The notes: generated by a model from the sequence alone, not told the origin. A DNA stretch of 64,000 bases from Clarireedia homoeocarpa (GCA_001465935.1 LNKV01000002.1:1488001-1552000); one strand, 5' to 3'; positions 1-11,325 are shown, numbered from the stretch's first letter. Program-made: numbers and translations.

Positions 1-970
1 CAAGTCCCCTCCCCCACAACCGTTTTCTCTCCTGTCGGCAGTCCTTTCTTGCCAGTAGACAACGTGTCACCATTTGCGCGCCATCTACAAGTCCGGCGTC
101 AGCAAAGTGAAAGTCCAGACATGGCTCTGGCTTGTCGTTATGATACCCTCACTTCTCGGATCCTCCGCTCGGGATTCAGTAGGTTGTGTCCAGACGCAGA
201 TTTCGAGCGCGGGAGCCTGCTCAGCTGTTATTCTTCTTGTTCGTCGGATCCTCCATGTCCAACGAATACTTTCTGGCTGCATGCCTCCCTAAATAATCCT
301 CATCATACCTTTTGGTGTCGGTGGGAATACGCTCATGTTGTTCCTCACATTGTGGGTGAGTATTAACTTATGATATCGTAAACATGATTGGCGGTTTCGG
401 GAAACGTCGGCACGGTCAATGTATTGGCTCTCGTTGAATCTTGGTCTCCGGATGGACTTCTCCAGAACGAATTGCTTTCTACGACCGTTCGTCTCTTTTG
501 TTTCAACACATGAAAACACCCTTCTCTTGATGAATTGTTTCAAGTCAAAATCAATTGATTCGCAAGTGTGATTTCAAGAAGCTGTGAGGAATCATCGTCT
601 TGTGCTGTACTCCCTGATATCATTAGCCTGATGACAGCAACTTTTATATACTATATTTCGTCCACGCAAAAAGGACGTCTGAAGTTTTTCGGATCTTTTT
701 CTTGTCACAAACACATACAAGTCTTTCTATACAGTCCTGCGTAGTAACACTCTATCTCAGATAAGAAGTTACCACATCGACCTACGTACATCGCAGAAAA
801 GAAAAGGAAAGCCATCAATCTGCGCCTCATTGCGTAGAATCTACCCCGCCAATCAGGGATCCAGCTCCCGCAGCAAGCCGTATTGCGCTGACAGGCCTGG
901 ATTATATAAATGAAAAGGCTGCACTTTACTTCACTTCCCACTCCATTCCACATCAACCTATGAAGCGAAG
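1..970. other. Left-edge region without a recognisable gene
   Basis: Several overlapping short reading frames exist, but none has a convincing start, splice structure or family signature. A signal-peptide gene begins at 971, so the last few hundred bases probably include its promoter and 5' leader. A TATA-like stretch (tatataaat) lies near 903-910. I see no RNA gene or transposon end here. Confidence 0.5.
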
Positions 971-1563
971 ATGAAATCCGTTATCACACTCCTCTCCTTC
1001 CTCTTACTACCTACTCTCCTCCTTGCCTCATCACTTTCCGCGCCTACTGCAAAAGCGACCGCGACCGCGACAGCTACATTCACGACGATTCCATCAGCTG
1101 CCAGATTCTTTTCCTCGCACAGGAATGGAACAAGCACTTCAAATTTGTATCCAAGCCGCACAACGGATTTCCAGCCTAATCCTGTTATCACAGCCGCGCC
1201 TACAGCGCAGGATATCGAGTTGCAACAGAAATACCATCTAACTACTTATTGGAGCTGCGTTACGATACAGACTTATGTGCATTGTGGATGGTAAGTTGCT
1301 TTTTTCATTATTGTGTCTTTGGATGGTGCGGCTATTTGTGAGGGCTGGGGAGAGAAGAAGATAGAAAGAAGGTAGAAGGAGAACACAATGAAAATGAGGA
1401 AGTGAAAAGGAAGATGGCGCTGATGAAGTTATCTAGGCACAATCCACTTCTTCCGGGAGGAACAGAGATAGCTGGGGCGCCGTGCGGGAGGTGTGGTGCG
1501 GGGAGAGCGCGGCCGGTGGTCGCGGCAGCGGGAGTGGTGGCTGCTGTTTGGGGTGTTCTGTGA
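971..1563 (+). CDS. Small secreted Cys-containing protein, possibly GPI-anchored
   Basis: Two-exon model: 971..1290 and 1437..1563, about 148 residues. Exon 1 starts with ATG and encodes a classic signal peptide (MKSVITLLSFLLLPTLLLAS), then a Thr/Ala/Ser-rich stretch and the Cys pair YWSC...HCGW. A GTAAGT donor at 1291 interrupts the Trp codon. The acceptor ctag at 1436 restores TGG, and the frame continues to a stop at 1563, adding two Cys residues (CGRC). The protein ends in a hydrophobic alanine/valine tail (about VVAAAGVVAAVWGVL), as expected for a GPI-attachment signal. Without the intron the frame ends immediately after HCGW. The family is not recognised by name. Function is unknown; cell-surface or secreted location is inferred from the signal peptide and tail. 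The intron choice is a judgement from splice signals and frame. Confidence 0.6.
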
Positions 1564-1962
1564 AGATGGCTTTTTATTAGGGAATGGGGAATGAAATGGT
1601 ATCATTACGTCCATTTGGGTAAGAATCTTGGTTCTCTTGATGTATTTTTTTGTTGGGGAGAGTTTTCATGCAAGGTCATGTATATGGATTGGATAGAGGT
1701 TTTGCGTACGATGTCATGAGATGTGATAGATTTACGATCGAATTGATGGGCAGTATAGGTGGCTTATTGTTACTTTTGTATTGTAGGAACGGTGTTTTGG
1801 TGTTTTGGTGTTTGTACAGGTGATTGTACAATATATATGGGTGGTACCAGTATATAGGATAGAAGATATATATGCACGAAATCACTTCACTAAGTTTGCA
1901 CAAAGCGATTTTCACATGCAAATATGCTTTATGTTCATTCACAAGTCCCTCACCAGCCCAAC
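1564..1962. other. Gene-free spacer between convergent genes
   Basis: This 3'-to-3' spacer lies between the secreted protein on the plus strand and LRA1 on the minus strand. It is T/A-rich, as expected for 3' UTRs. No structured element was recognised. Confidence 0.5.
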
Positions 1963-3125
1963 TCACTGCAAATTAACAAACAACCCCCCATCAATCAATA
2001 ACTGCGCTCCATTCACATACCCACTCAACTCCTCACTCGCCAAAAACACCGCCGGCCCTGCCAAATCCGACGGCACCCCCGTTCTCCCCAATGGTATCCG
2101 TCCCTCCATATATTTCCTCTTCTCATCATTCGCCAGATCCTCCTCATTCAACTGTGTTCTTATAGTCCCCGGTAGCAGAGCATTACAGCGGATATGATAT
2201 TTACCCAACGCGCAAGCCATGCTTTGTGTAAGGGAGAGGACTCCCGCTTTCGTGGGTGTGTAGTGTGTTTGTTGGGCGCCGCCAACGAGCGCGGATATGC
2301 TGGATATGGCGATTATGGAGCCGCCAGGAGGAGATTGCTGCAGAGCCATTTGACGGGCGGCGGATTGGCAGCTGTAGAAGGCGCCGTCGAGGTTGGTGCG
2401 GCTGGTTGGGGGAATGGGGTGTTAGGTAAGGTTGTTTAGAATAGAGGAATGGATGGAGAAGAGGTGCTTACACTGTGTTGCTAAAGAGATCATGATCTAA
2501 TCTATTCATCCATTATATCAGTCATCATCTTTCATCTCCGTCAACCTTTTGTTCCTTGCCACTCTTGCAGTCTACCTACCCCCTTCCCTCCTTCCTCCAT
2601 ACAAGTCAAATAATAACAATAATAAATAATAAATAAATAAAAACACTCACTCCAAAAACTCCGCAAACCGACAAACCCCCGCATTACTAACAAACACATC
2701 CAATCGACCCCATTCCTCCACCGCTCTCTCCACCAACTTCTTTCCCGTCTCAGGCTTACTCACATCACCGGCGACCTCAATGAGTGTTCCTGCTTCGGGA
2801 TCTCCTTTTTTGATGGTGGAGGCTTCGGAGAGTAGGGATTCGAGATGTTGGGCATCGGAGGGGAGAGCGAGATGGTTGATGGCTACGTTGCAGCCTTGGC
2901 GGAGGTATAGAAGGGCAATTGCACGGCCAACTGGAATTGTTAGTTTGAAGCCTTGATGAGGAGCAGATGGTGGGAAGCAGAGGGTGGGAAGCAGAGGGTG
3001 GGAAGCAGAGGATGGGCATGTGTGAAAGGGAGGGAAAGAGAGAGAGATAAAAAGAAAGACGCACTGCCCGTTGTTCCACCTGTGATGGCGGCTGTTTTGC
3101 CGGCGAGAAGGTGCACGCCTTTCAT
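1963..3125 (-). CDS. LRA1: L-rhamnose 1-dehydrogenase (SDR family)
   Basis: Four exons on the minus strand: 3125..3065, 2930..2651, 2501..2472 (30-nt microexon) and 2401..1963; 269 residues. The enzyme oxidises L-rhamnose to L-rhamnono-lactone with NAD(P)+, the first step of the non-phosphorylative fungal rhamnose pathway. Visible SDR motifs are TGGTTGIG at residues 15-22 (cofactor binding), SNAG at about 102-105, Asn127, and the catalytic triad Ser158, Tyr171, Lys175 (YTPTK). The C-terminus NGAQLLIDGGLFVNLQ closely resembles yeast LRA1 as I remember it. The microexon is needed to restore the segment before NTVRTNLDG that SDRs normally carry. Omitting it leaves a frame that is open but too short by ten residues. 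The rhamnonate dehydratase gene lies just upstream on the same strand, which supports the specific substrate. Other SDR sugar dehydrogenases remain possible. Confidence 0.85.
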
Positions 3126-3643
3126 GTTCTCTTTTTTATTGATAGTGTATAGGGTCTACTGTGTCTACAGTACGAACTTGGGAGCTGTGGAAGCTTGAGA
3201 GGGGTGCCTATGGCGGATCAAAGTCGTGTGAGCAGAGTCTATGAGGTATAGCACATTTGATAACTTGCGGTTTGAAGATACAAGAAGGATGTCAGATCAG
3301 CTATACCTGAAGCAATGGGAAAGAATAGTCCTTGTGCTTTCATATGATTGCGAAATGTAAAATGTATTTTTTCTGGTGACTTATGCAACAGCTCTAAAAT
3401 CTAGACCCTTGTCAATAATTCACGGACCCCGCGGTTCGGTGGTTCGATACAATGACGACCGAAGATGGTGGTCAAGCCGAATTGTGGGGTAAAGCTCCGA
3501 TGCTACCCCTCAATGTTCACAAAGATCATGCGGTGCATTATTCTGGAAAACTGTAGTGAATGAGCTTGAAATAATCAGGCATTGGAATCTGCAAACGGCA
3601 ATTAAGATACAAGTGATTCAAAATAACCAAATATTGATCCTTG
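3126..3643. promoter_or_regulatory. Spacer and promoter region of LRA1
   Basis: About 0.5 kb between the end of LRA3 and the start of LRA1, both on the minus strand. It should contain the LRA1 promoter. A GTGGGG hexamer near 3485-3490 fits the fungal CreA consensus SYGGRG. No gene is seen. Confidence 0.45.
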
Positions 3644-5061
3644 CTATGAAGCAGTTCCTTCTGTCACGCCATTCACCTTAACATCCTCTACTGGCTTCTT
3701 CTGCTCCGGCGCCGGTTGACCAAGAGGTCGCTCTGGATTTGGCGTTAAGAGATATCGCGCGGGAATAAGTCTAGCCGCCGGGTTAAGTGTCAAACCAAAT
3801 CCTGGCTTATCCAGCTGCGAAACATCAAGATATCCCTTTTCGGGTATTGGTTCATCCAGGAACAAGTCTCCAAAAACTGGTAGTACACTTTTTCCATCCG
3901 GAGAATTAGCGAGATATTCCTGAAACGGACAATTTGTTTGCGAAACAACGAAATGGTAGCTGTAAGGACCGCTTGCGTGAGGTACCACTGGAATGTCGTA
4001 TGCAGCTGCCATTGCCGCGACTTTAAGTAACTCGGTCATTCCTCCAAGCCACATCACATCAGGCTGAATAATGTCTAGATTTCGGCCTTCAATGAGCTTT
4101 CTGAATCCATATCTTGAGTATTCGTGTTCTCCGGTGGTGAATTTGATTTGTGGATGAGCTTGCTTGATTTGGTGGAACCCATCCGTGTCATCTGGAGAAA
4201 GACATTCCTCCCACCAGTTGATATTCAAGTCCTTGCAGGCAGCTGCGATTTGAATTGTGTAAGGGACATTAAGACTCATATAGCAATCAACCATGAGTGG
4301 GAAGTCTGGTCCTACACTCTCTCGATGCTTTTTCAAGAACTCGATGTTCTTCTTGAGGCCGGCATGACCTTCCTCTGGACAGAATGGCAAGGGAACTTTA
4401 GCACCCCAAAATCCCATAGCTTTGGCGGCTGTAGGTTCTGGTCCTGTGCAATAGAAGTCCAACCTGTCCCTTGTAGCCCCTCCAATCATCTTGTATACTG
4501 GTTCATTTCTGATCTTGCCGAGCAAATCCCATATCGCCAAATCTATAACAGAAATAACGGCCACTGGAAGACCCTTTCGACCGTAAAACATTGAACCTCT
4601 GTACATCTGTTCGAATAGATGATTCGTATCTCTCGGGTCGGCACCGATCAAGAATCGTTCGAAATGTTGATGGACAAGCCAACATGCCGGCGGACCTGCG
4701 GAAAAAATATAAATAAGCATTGGTTGTTATTCTTATGCAAGGTAAACATACCTCCGAATCCAGTAGCAAACCCAACTGTGCCATCAGAGCCTTCGATCTC
4801 AACGCAAAAGGAACCCAGCACGTTGATACCCCAACTTGTTCTCGACGCTCGATATTTCTCCCATCTTGACATAGGTGTGGAAATTGATGTGTCAATCAAC
4901 CTGTTCACGGTCAGCGCCAATAGTAATATGAGATGTGGTCAAATTTACCAGTGACCACCTTTGACATTGTGATAATCTCCTCCAGAGCCTACACCATCCA
5001 CAACAAATGTTCTGATTGCCTTGATAGAGGGGAAACTGCGAGCTGACGAAGAGGAAGTCAT
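3644..5061 (-). CDS. LRA3: L-rhamnonate dehydratase (enolase superfamily)
   Basis: Three exons on the minus strand: 5061..4949, 4900..4752 and 4695..3644; 437 residues. The enzyme dehydrates L-rhamnonate to 2-keto-3-deoxy-L-rhamnonate, the third step of the fungal L-rhamnose pathway. The N-terminal capping domain includes GGHW and GFATGFGG. The barrel shows the metal ligands Asp224 (LMVDCY), Glu250 (WWEE) and Glu277 (TTGEHE), and the His327/Asp300 dyad (VVPHASG, QPDV) of the mandelate-racemase group. The overall order of motifs matches bacterial RhmD. Length is normal for the family, with a short Pro/Lys-rich C-terminal extension. The ATG at 5061 gives a compact start. The neighbouring rhamnose dehydrogenase and the divergent Zn2Cys6 gene suggest co-regulation. 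The lactonase and aldolase of the pathway are not in this window. Confidence 0.9.
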
Positions 5062-5222
5062 TGTGTATGACGGAGAGGAATCGACGATGATCTAAGGGTT
5101 GAAGGAAAAGAAGTATGAATCTATGCTCCAAGGGAATACCAAGATTATATGATCGCTTGTCCGTGATTGATGGGGAATAAACCCAAGATCTTACATCGTG
5201 GATACGAAAAGAGATGGCAGCA

Positions 5223-5233
5223 CCCCGGTGGGG
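5223..5233. promoter_or_regulatory. Overlapping inverted CreA-like sites
   Basis: The sequence CCCCGGTGGGG holds GTGGGG on the plus strand and CCGGGG on the minus strand, both fitting the SYGGRG consensus for the carbon-catabolite repressor CreA/Cre1. It lies about 160 bp upstream of LRA3. Paired sites are typical of functional CreA targets in Aspergillus. Confidence 0.4.
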
Positions 5234-5737
5234 GCAACCATTGCTCCAGATGATCCGGGAGAATATTGACCGAGCTATTTTGGATAGGAAGAATGTGAGA
5301 TAGTCTCGTGCCTAGACAATCTTGGTAGTTTCGAGGTTGGAAGTGATCTATCCATCATGTCTTGGCGTTCCGACGGACTGATGGTTGCAGAATTCTGATT
5401 CATTCGAAGATTGTTGCGATTCTTCTCCCGGATTTCAATTGCTCGACTTCGTTTATGGGCGCGTGGGTTTCGGCAACATCGAAGTCGTCTCCACAGCAAC
5501 CTTCGCATCACCGTCACTATCAACACCACCCATAACGGCGTGGCTTGGAATTGCATCGGCACCTAGAACGATATACTGGCACTGTACTTCCTTCTGCCAT
5601 GGGCGGTGCATTGTGCTTGAAAAGAAAGGAATCGCATATCCGACGTTGCCTCACCCAGTCGGTCGGTCGGTTGGTCGGCCGACTATCATCTCCTCTTCCT
5701 TGTCGAGCTACCTTACCCAAGTCGTCATCTGGTCCGT

Positions 5738-5752
5738 CTGGGGCTACCCCAC
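5738..5752. promoter_or_regulatory. Second pair of CreA-like sites
   Basis: CTGGGG at 5738-5743 and CCCCAC (GTGGGG on the minus strand) at 5747-5752 form a second inverted pair in the same divergent promoter. Confidence 0.4.
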
Positions 5753-6268
5753 AATGTCTCGGCAGCCCTGTTCACAACCTGGGACTGGTCAATCTCTCCA
5801 CTCATTATCGGTGACTGAAGTGTGAGCTGCAGTAATACATTATCGCCGCCATCGACTCCTCGCATACACGGTCGTGAGCCGTCGTCAATTGATAGGTCAC
5901 ATCCAACAACATACGCCTTTCGTCCGTTCTCATCGCTGCAGAACAGGAAGGCTGCGGCGGGCATATTATATATCGACGCATGGTTTGCTGTAACCCGTCC
6001 TCAGTACCTAGTCTCTTCCAATATCTCCATATTTCCTAATTGAGTTTCCTCGGCTTCTTCCAGACTCAAACCAAGACTAATTGCACGTGCTACTCCATTG
6101 TGAGATTTTTCTTCAGATACCCGGGGAAGACCCACATATCTTCGCTGATTTAACACCGAGCTGGTCCCCTCGTACCCAGCTTCACCGAAAAATACATCAG
6201 AATTGTGGGCTCTCAGTCACCAAACATTTCAATTCGAGATTCGGTATCTAGCTCGGCTTCTATCTTCT

Positions 6269-9219
6269 ATGGATAATCAACAATCACCGAGAACGTCCCT
6301 GCGTTCTGGTGCAACTCAGCCCGAGAGTGATGGCGACAATGAACACTACTATAGCGGAGAGGATGACAGCCTTGATGCAAATGGCGACGGTCCTCGAAAG
6401 AGGCAGCGTCGGCCAATCTCAGTCTCGTAAGAAATCATGTCTTCTCACTCCAATGATCCAGATTTCGAATCATCACCAGTCAAGGAAGCGGATGAAGATG
6501 TTGCCACCAATGCTACAGATAATACAAGAAATGATTGGCTGACACTTCGTCTAAGGTGCGAGCTATGTAAGCAAAGAAAGGTACGATTATATTAGGTCCA
6601 TGCTATCACTGTGATTGTTTGTTTGATAACCCCATGAAACTCTGATTGCCTTTATGCCGGCACATTGGCTTGCGACAAGCGTTTTGCATGTGTCATGCAG
6701 AAGAAGTATCTTCTCTTATTGCACAATGAAGATGAGAATGCAGCCCCACTAGTCAATAGTATAATAGTGTTGCCAATTTCTGACTAGAGTAGGTCAAATG
6801 TGATCGTGGACAACCATCTTGCGGATGGTGCAGCCGTAATGGCCAAACTTGTGAATACAAAGAACGCAAGAAGCCTGGACTGAGAGCCGGGTATGGCCGA
6901 GAGTTGGAACAGAGACTGGACCGGCTTGAGGATATTCTACGTTCGCATGCACAGATTTTGGAGTCATCGTTTGGCCGTACGACCAACAGTCTTCCAAGCG
7001 ACCATGGTACACCTCAGAGCATCCCGAGCTTCCAACCAGCCGAAGCGTTACCTAATCATCGATCTGGTCACATACCTCGTGCAGAGACGGCACTCTTTCT
7101 TCAAAAACCTTCGACTTTCGGACAGTCAACTGCCTCGATGGATTTTGGCAATCCGATGCCTCCTACTTCTTCTATATCGTCTATTCATGGTGATCTATTT
7201 CATCAACAACAACAGAACCAGGGACCGCAGATTCCCATGGACATGCAACAAGTCAATCACTCCTCAGTACCAACCAGCCAAGCGCCAGAATTCTACAGCA
7301 CAGATCAACCGCCTCTTCAATCTCCGAGTCTGAATATTACGCATAATTCGAGCGAGATTTCTTCCGATCATGCCCTCCCACCCTACGACCTCTTGTATTC
7401 GCTTGTCGATCTATACTTTAAATATGTTAATACTTGGTGCCCGATTCTCCACCGAAGATCTACGCTAGATTCACTCTTTGGTCCCTCTGCTTTAGAAGAG
7501 GCAGATAAGATATTACTGCATGCAATCGTAGCCACCACACTAAGATTCTCTACGGATCCGCGATTGACCGAAGAAAGACGGGGACATTACCATGATATAT
7601 CAAAGCAAAAGGTTCTACTCTATGGACTAGAAAATTCTTCGGTCAAAGCCTTGCAAGCTTTGGTCATCTTAGCTCTGGATTTGGTAGGAAGTAGCAACGG
7701 TCCACCAGGCTGGAACCTGCTTGCCTTAATCACTCGAGCAGTAGTTCAACTGGGGCTTGCCGTGGAAACGACTTCGTTCTCTGTCTCGCCACACTATCCT
7801 TCAATTTATACGTTAAGAGCTATGGTACTGCCCGAACCAGAGAGTTTTATCGAAGAGGAATCACGAAGGCGTCTCTTCTGGATGGTTTATCTGCTAGATC
7901 GATATGCCACAATTGCGACCGCCTTCGAGTTTGCCTTGGATGAGAAGGAGATTGATAGGACGCTACCTTGTCGAGATGATCTTTGGAACAAGAATCAACC
8001 AGTACAAACACGATGGTTTCACACGAGCGAACGAACAGAATATGAGATTGATAAGCCCGAAAATCTCGGTACTTTTTCATACTATATTGAGATATTGGGT
8101 ATCTTATCTAGGATTCACAAGTTCCTGAAGAAACCGGTAAACATTAGTGCATTGTCCGACGTTGAGCAATGGCAAGGCGAATACCGGGAACTTGACAACA
8201 TGCTTACTTCATGGAAGTTTAATCTGCCAGGTGATTATGGGAACATGGCGAAGCTTTTTCAACCAGGAAGCAATAAATCCATCAATTGCGGTTGGGTTAT
8301 GCTACACGCAACGTATCACACTGCAGTAATAAGGCTTCATTCATCGGCTGCCTATCCTACAACAAGATCACACATTTTCACACCTTCCTATAGTGCAAGT
8401 CAACGTTGCCACGGTGCGGTCGAAAATATTGCTGCTTTGGGCGAGTAAGTTACTGTTTTTCTCGTTTAACTTCACATCTAAAACATTGGCATGATTGTTT
8501 CACAACTGGGGCAATGCCGCACATCCTTCGTTTGACATCGTATACTGATTCACACAACCTACAGATACGTAGTCCAGAACGGGATGCTCCCCAAACTAGG
8601 TCCTCCATTTGCATTCACACTCTGGGTCGCAGCCCGACTCTTGCTCGTCCATGGCTCAACCATCGAACACAAACTCAGCCCCCAAATCCAATTCTTCGTC
8701 GACACGCTGCGTGAAATGGGCACTTACTGGCTCGTGGCGCAGCGCTACACCACCATTCTCCAACGGGTTCTCGACGAGCATCGCGACAGCGAAAGTTCTG
8801 CCGGCGCTAGCGGTGAACGAGTCACTCCCTCGTCGGTTAAGATCCTGGCTGATATGCGGAGATGCGCATACGACTTGGACTTTTTGATTTCCAGGCAACC
8901 AAAATACGTAGGGCTTCCTCGGATGCCTAGTATAACGCCTGCTCGAACGCCGGCGCCGAATGAGCTGGAGTATCTGGATGTCTTTGACTTTTTTAATGTA
9001 CCCAGACTGCCGGTGATGCCCGGAGAGTCATCGTCTTCTGCGAATAATCAGGGTGGAGGGGGAGGGGGAGGCGCAGGAGGCGTTAGGGATATGCAGATGC
9101 CTGAACTTTCTACAAATGATATCAATATCACTAATTTTATGGTGGATGCTAATTCAGACTGGTTTATCAAAAACTTGAAGCTTTCGGCTGATGGAGGTGG
9201 GGCGCAGAATAATACCTGA
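6269..9219 (+). CDS. Zn2Cys6 transcription factor, candidate L-rhamnose regulator
   Basis: Four exons: 6269..6426, 6556..6580 (25-nt microexon), 6793..8444 and 8565..9219; 829 residues. The N-terminus is acidic and ends in a basic patch (KRQRR, about 44-48). It is followed by a complete binuclear zinc cluster with Cys54, 57, 64, 71, 74 and 81. The cluster is split across the microexon and exon 3. A linker and dimerisation-like helix (LEQRLDRLEDIL) follow, then Gln/Pro/Ser-rich sequence. The fungal-specific transcription factor domain runs roughly from residue 240 to 450 and includes RRRLFWMVYLLDRY. A Gly-rich run precedes the C-terminus. The gene is divergent from LRA3 beside LRA1, as regulators often are in fungal sugar clusters. 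The regulatory link is inferred from position; orthology to RhaR or Trc1 was not tested. Intron 1 could encode an alternative N-terminus (see findings). Confidence 0.85.
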
Positions 9220-10086
9220 TCTTCGAGCTTTCGGCATCGGGGCAATTCTATGAGAAAAGAATCAAGAAAGAAAGAAAGAAAGGAGGGGGGGGAGGAAGAG
9301 GGGGGATGAAGGGATAGGAAGAGAGGCGATCTCTTCATCAACTACTGAATGAGTAATTGATGAGGCCTAGTCCTGAGCCTTCAGCTTTACTTCCCGTACT
9401 AATTGAATTAATCGAGTCGAAATTGAGCAAGGATGGATGGATGAATGGATACACAGACAGATCCTACGTACTATTTAGTTCCCACGCATCTTTTCTTCTT
9501 CTTCTGGACACCGAGCCTGAACCTCGGGAGGGTAATGGAGTGGATTGGAGTACAAGGGAATCAAAAATGAATATTCAAAAAGCAGCGACTCTTTCAATAT
9601 ATACTTACTCTTAATTTAGTCAGGCCAAGCCAAATCAAGACCAATCAAATACTTCTAATCTGCTTGCATGCAAAGTCGTAATTGTAATTGCCCCAATTGA
9701 GAAGGAGGAAGCGAATCTATATGCATACCAGGCCTACATGTATACGTTGATACTTCCATACTATTCCATGAAAGAGGCCGAGTGAGTCAGTGAATGATTG
9801 ACGGGAGAGAAGCAAAAGTAACAAGGCATTCGTAAATGCAAAGGCATTCGGAGGGTCATTCGCGCCGATTAGAAAAGAGTGATGATCTCTTGGTTGGTTT
9901 CAGCCTTGGATTTTTGCTGCTGTGTGTGTGTGAGGTGAGGTTCATCTTGGTGGCGATTTGATCGGCGGGGTGAGAGAATGGAGTAAGAGAGAAAAAGAGA
10001 GGGAGAGAGAGAGTCAGATCAGTGGTGGTATGGTGTGGTGGGGTACTTGGGAAGCTGAAGATTTGGGGAGCTTGACCGTTGTGGTT

Positions 10087-10157
10087 TGTATGTATGTATG
10101 TATGTATGTATGTATGTATGTATGTATGTATGTATGTATGTATTATGTATGTATGTA
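10087..10157. repeat. (TGTA)n microsatellite
   Basis: About fourteen uninterrupted TGTA units, then a short break and three further imperfect units. The apparent reading frames across it are repeats, not genes. Confidence 0.95.
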
Positions 10158-11272
10158 CATGAGATAAACGAGCGAGCGAGAGGGGGTAAGGAGACAAGGG
10201 ATCGATGCCTGATTGATTGTGAGGTTAGGACTAGAGCTGGAGAAATTATCATCCTGTACTAAGCTAACTAAGAGCTAACTAAGCTAACTAAGCTATGTGC
10301 GTAAGGAAGTAAGTCAGTAATGGCGGTTTTCTGGTTGCGGTTGCGAATGTGCTTGTGCTCGTGCTTGTGGCTGAAAAGGTCTAGACAGCTGGTGGGATGA
10401 GATGGGATGAGATGGACCCTTCTATCGGCCGGTAGATGATATATGATGACCGGCTGGTTCCTTTTCCCCTTCAGCTACTCAGTTAGCATCGGTCTAACTT
10501 ACCATTTCCATGGAATTCCATTACTTTTCCCTCCTGCCCTTGTATCGTATAGGTATTGCGTATATTTTAGAGCAATATCAAGAAACAAGTTTATTGAAAG
10601 GGTGGAAAGGTAATCATCCCGAGTGCCGACTCACTAACTATCATGACTTGACCGAGAAGATGAACACGCGCATCTCGTATCCCATCCCATGATATCGCAA
10701 TTCGCAAGCTGTTCGCAAGTCGTTCGCAAGTCGCAAGAGACATCATTATGCAGCCGCTGCCATTGTTGCCTTAGTTATCCTTACCTAGCTACTTTCGTTC
10801 CGGTACTTTTTGTTTGGTAACTTACAAGCAGTGTAGTTTGTCCACGGGGAGGCCCGATGGAGATCTGGAGGTATATCATTCAATTGAACCAATAACAGTT
10901 GCATCCGCTACTACATCATCCCCCATTATTTTCTGGGTCAGCTCCCTTGTTGGCTGGCTGTATGTATGTATGGTAGCCACAATGAGGCGGAGCAGCTAGA
11001 TTGCAGATATGCGAGCGGCAAGCGGGAAAACGTGATCAATTACATACCGGTTTGACTGGCCGCCTTACGAACCCAAGCTTTTACGAAAAAAAAGCCGGAT
11101 TAGGTAAATGCGGTCGGGTCTCAGTTTAGGTTTGGGGGTGAATAGGGGAGTGCTTTAGCGCGAGGCTGTGTCCTGAGGTCTGCGTAAGGCAGATTTTGCG
11201 ATGGGTATGAAGGTATCGTGAGTGGAACTAATTGACTTCCCAAGAGATAACTGGTTTCGGGTGCCACTTGCC

Positions 11273-11319
11273 GGATAGGATAGGATAGGATAGGACAGGA
11301 CAGGATAGGACAGGATAGG
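11273..11319. repeat. (GGATA/GGACA)n pentanucleotide repeat
   Basis: Tandem pentamers GGATA with GGACA variants, about nine units. They lie directly upstream of the heptamer repeat. Confidence 0.9.
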
Positions 11320-11325
11320 TAGGCA

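Larger units (their letters stand above)
5062..6268. promoter_or_regulatory. Divergent promoter between LRA3 and the Zn2Cys6 regulator
   Basis: A 1.2 kb region separates the start of LRA3 (minus) from the start of the regulator (plus). Two clusters of CreA-like hexamers (consensus SYGGRG) are present: CCCCGG/GTGGGG overlapping at 5223-5233, and CTGGGG/CCCCAC at 5738-5752. A run of CGG/CCG triplets (tcggtcggtcggttggtcgg) lies at about 5660-5681 and could bind a Zn2Cys6 protein. Small reading frames inside have no family signature. Regulatory function is inferred, not demonstrated. Confidence 0.5.

Noticed and set aside
3430..3460. GGTTCGAT string resembling a tRNA T-arm
   Set aside because: The flanking bases do not form a T-stem, and no anticodon arm or acceptor stem can be drawn.
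10019..10252. Reading frames encoding repeats such as YVCMYVCM or HTYIHTYI
   Set aside because: They are direct translations of the TGTA microsatellite; all frames stay open because the unit contains few stops.
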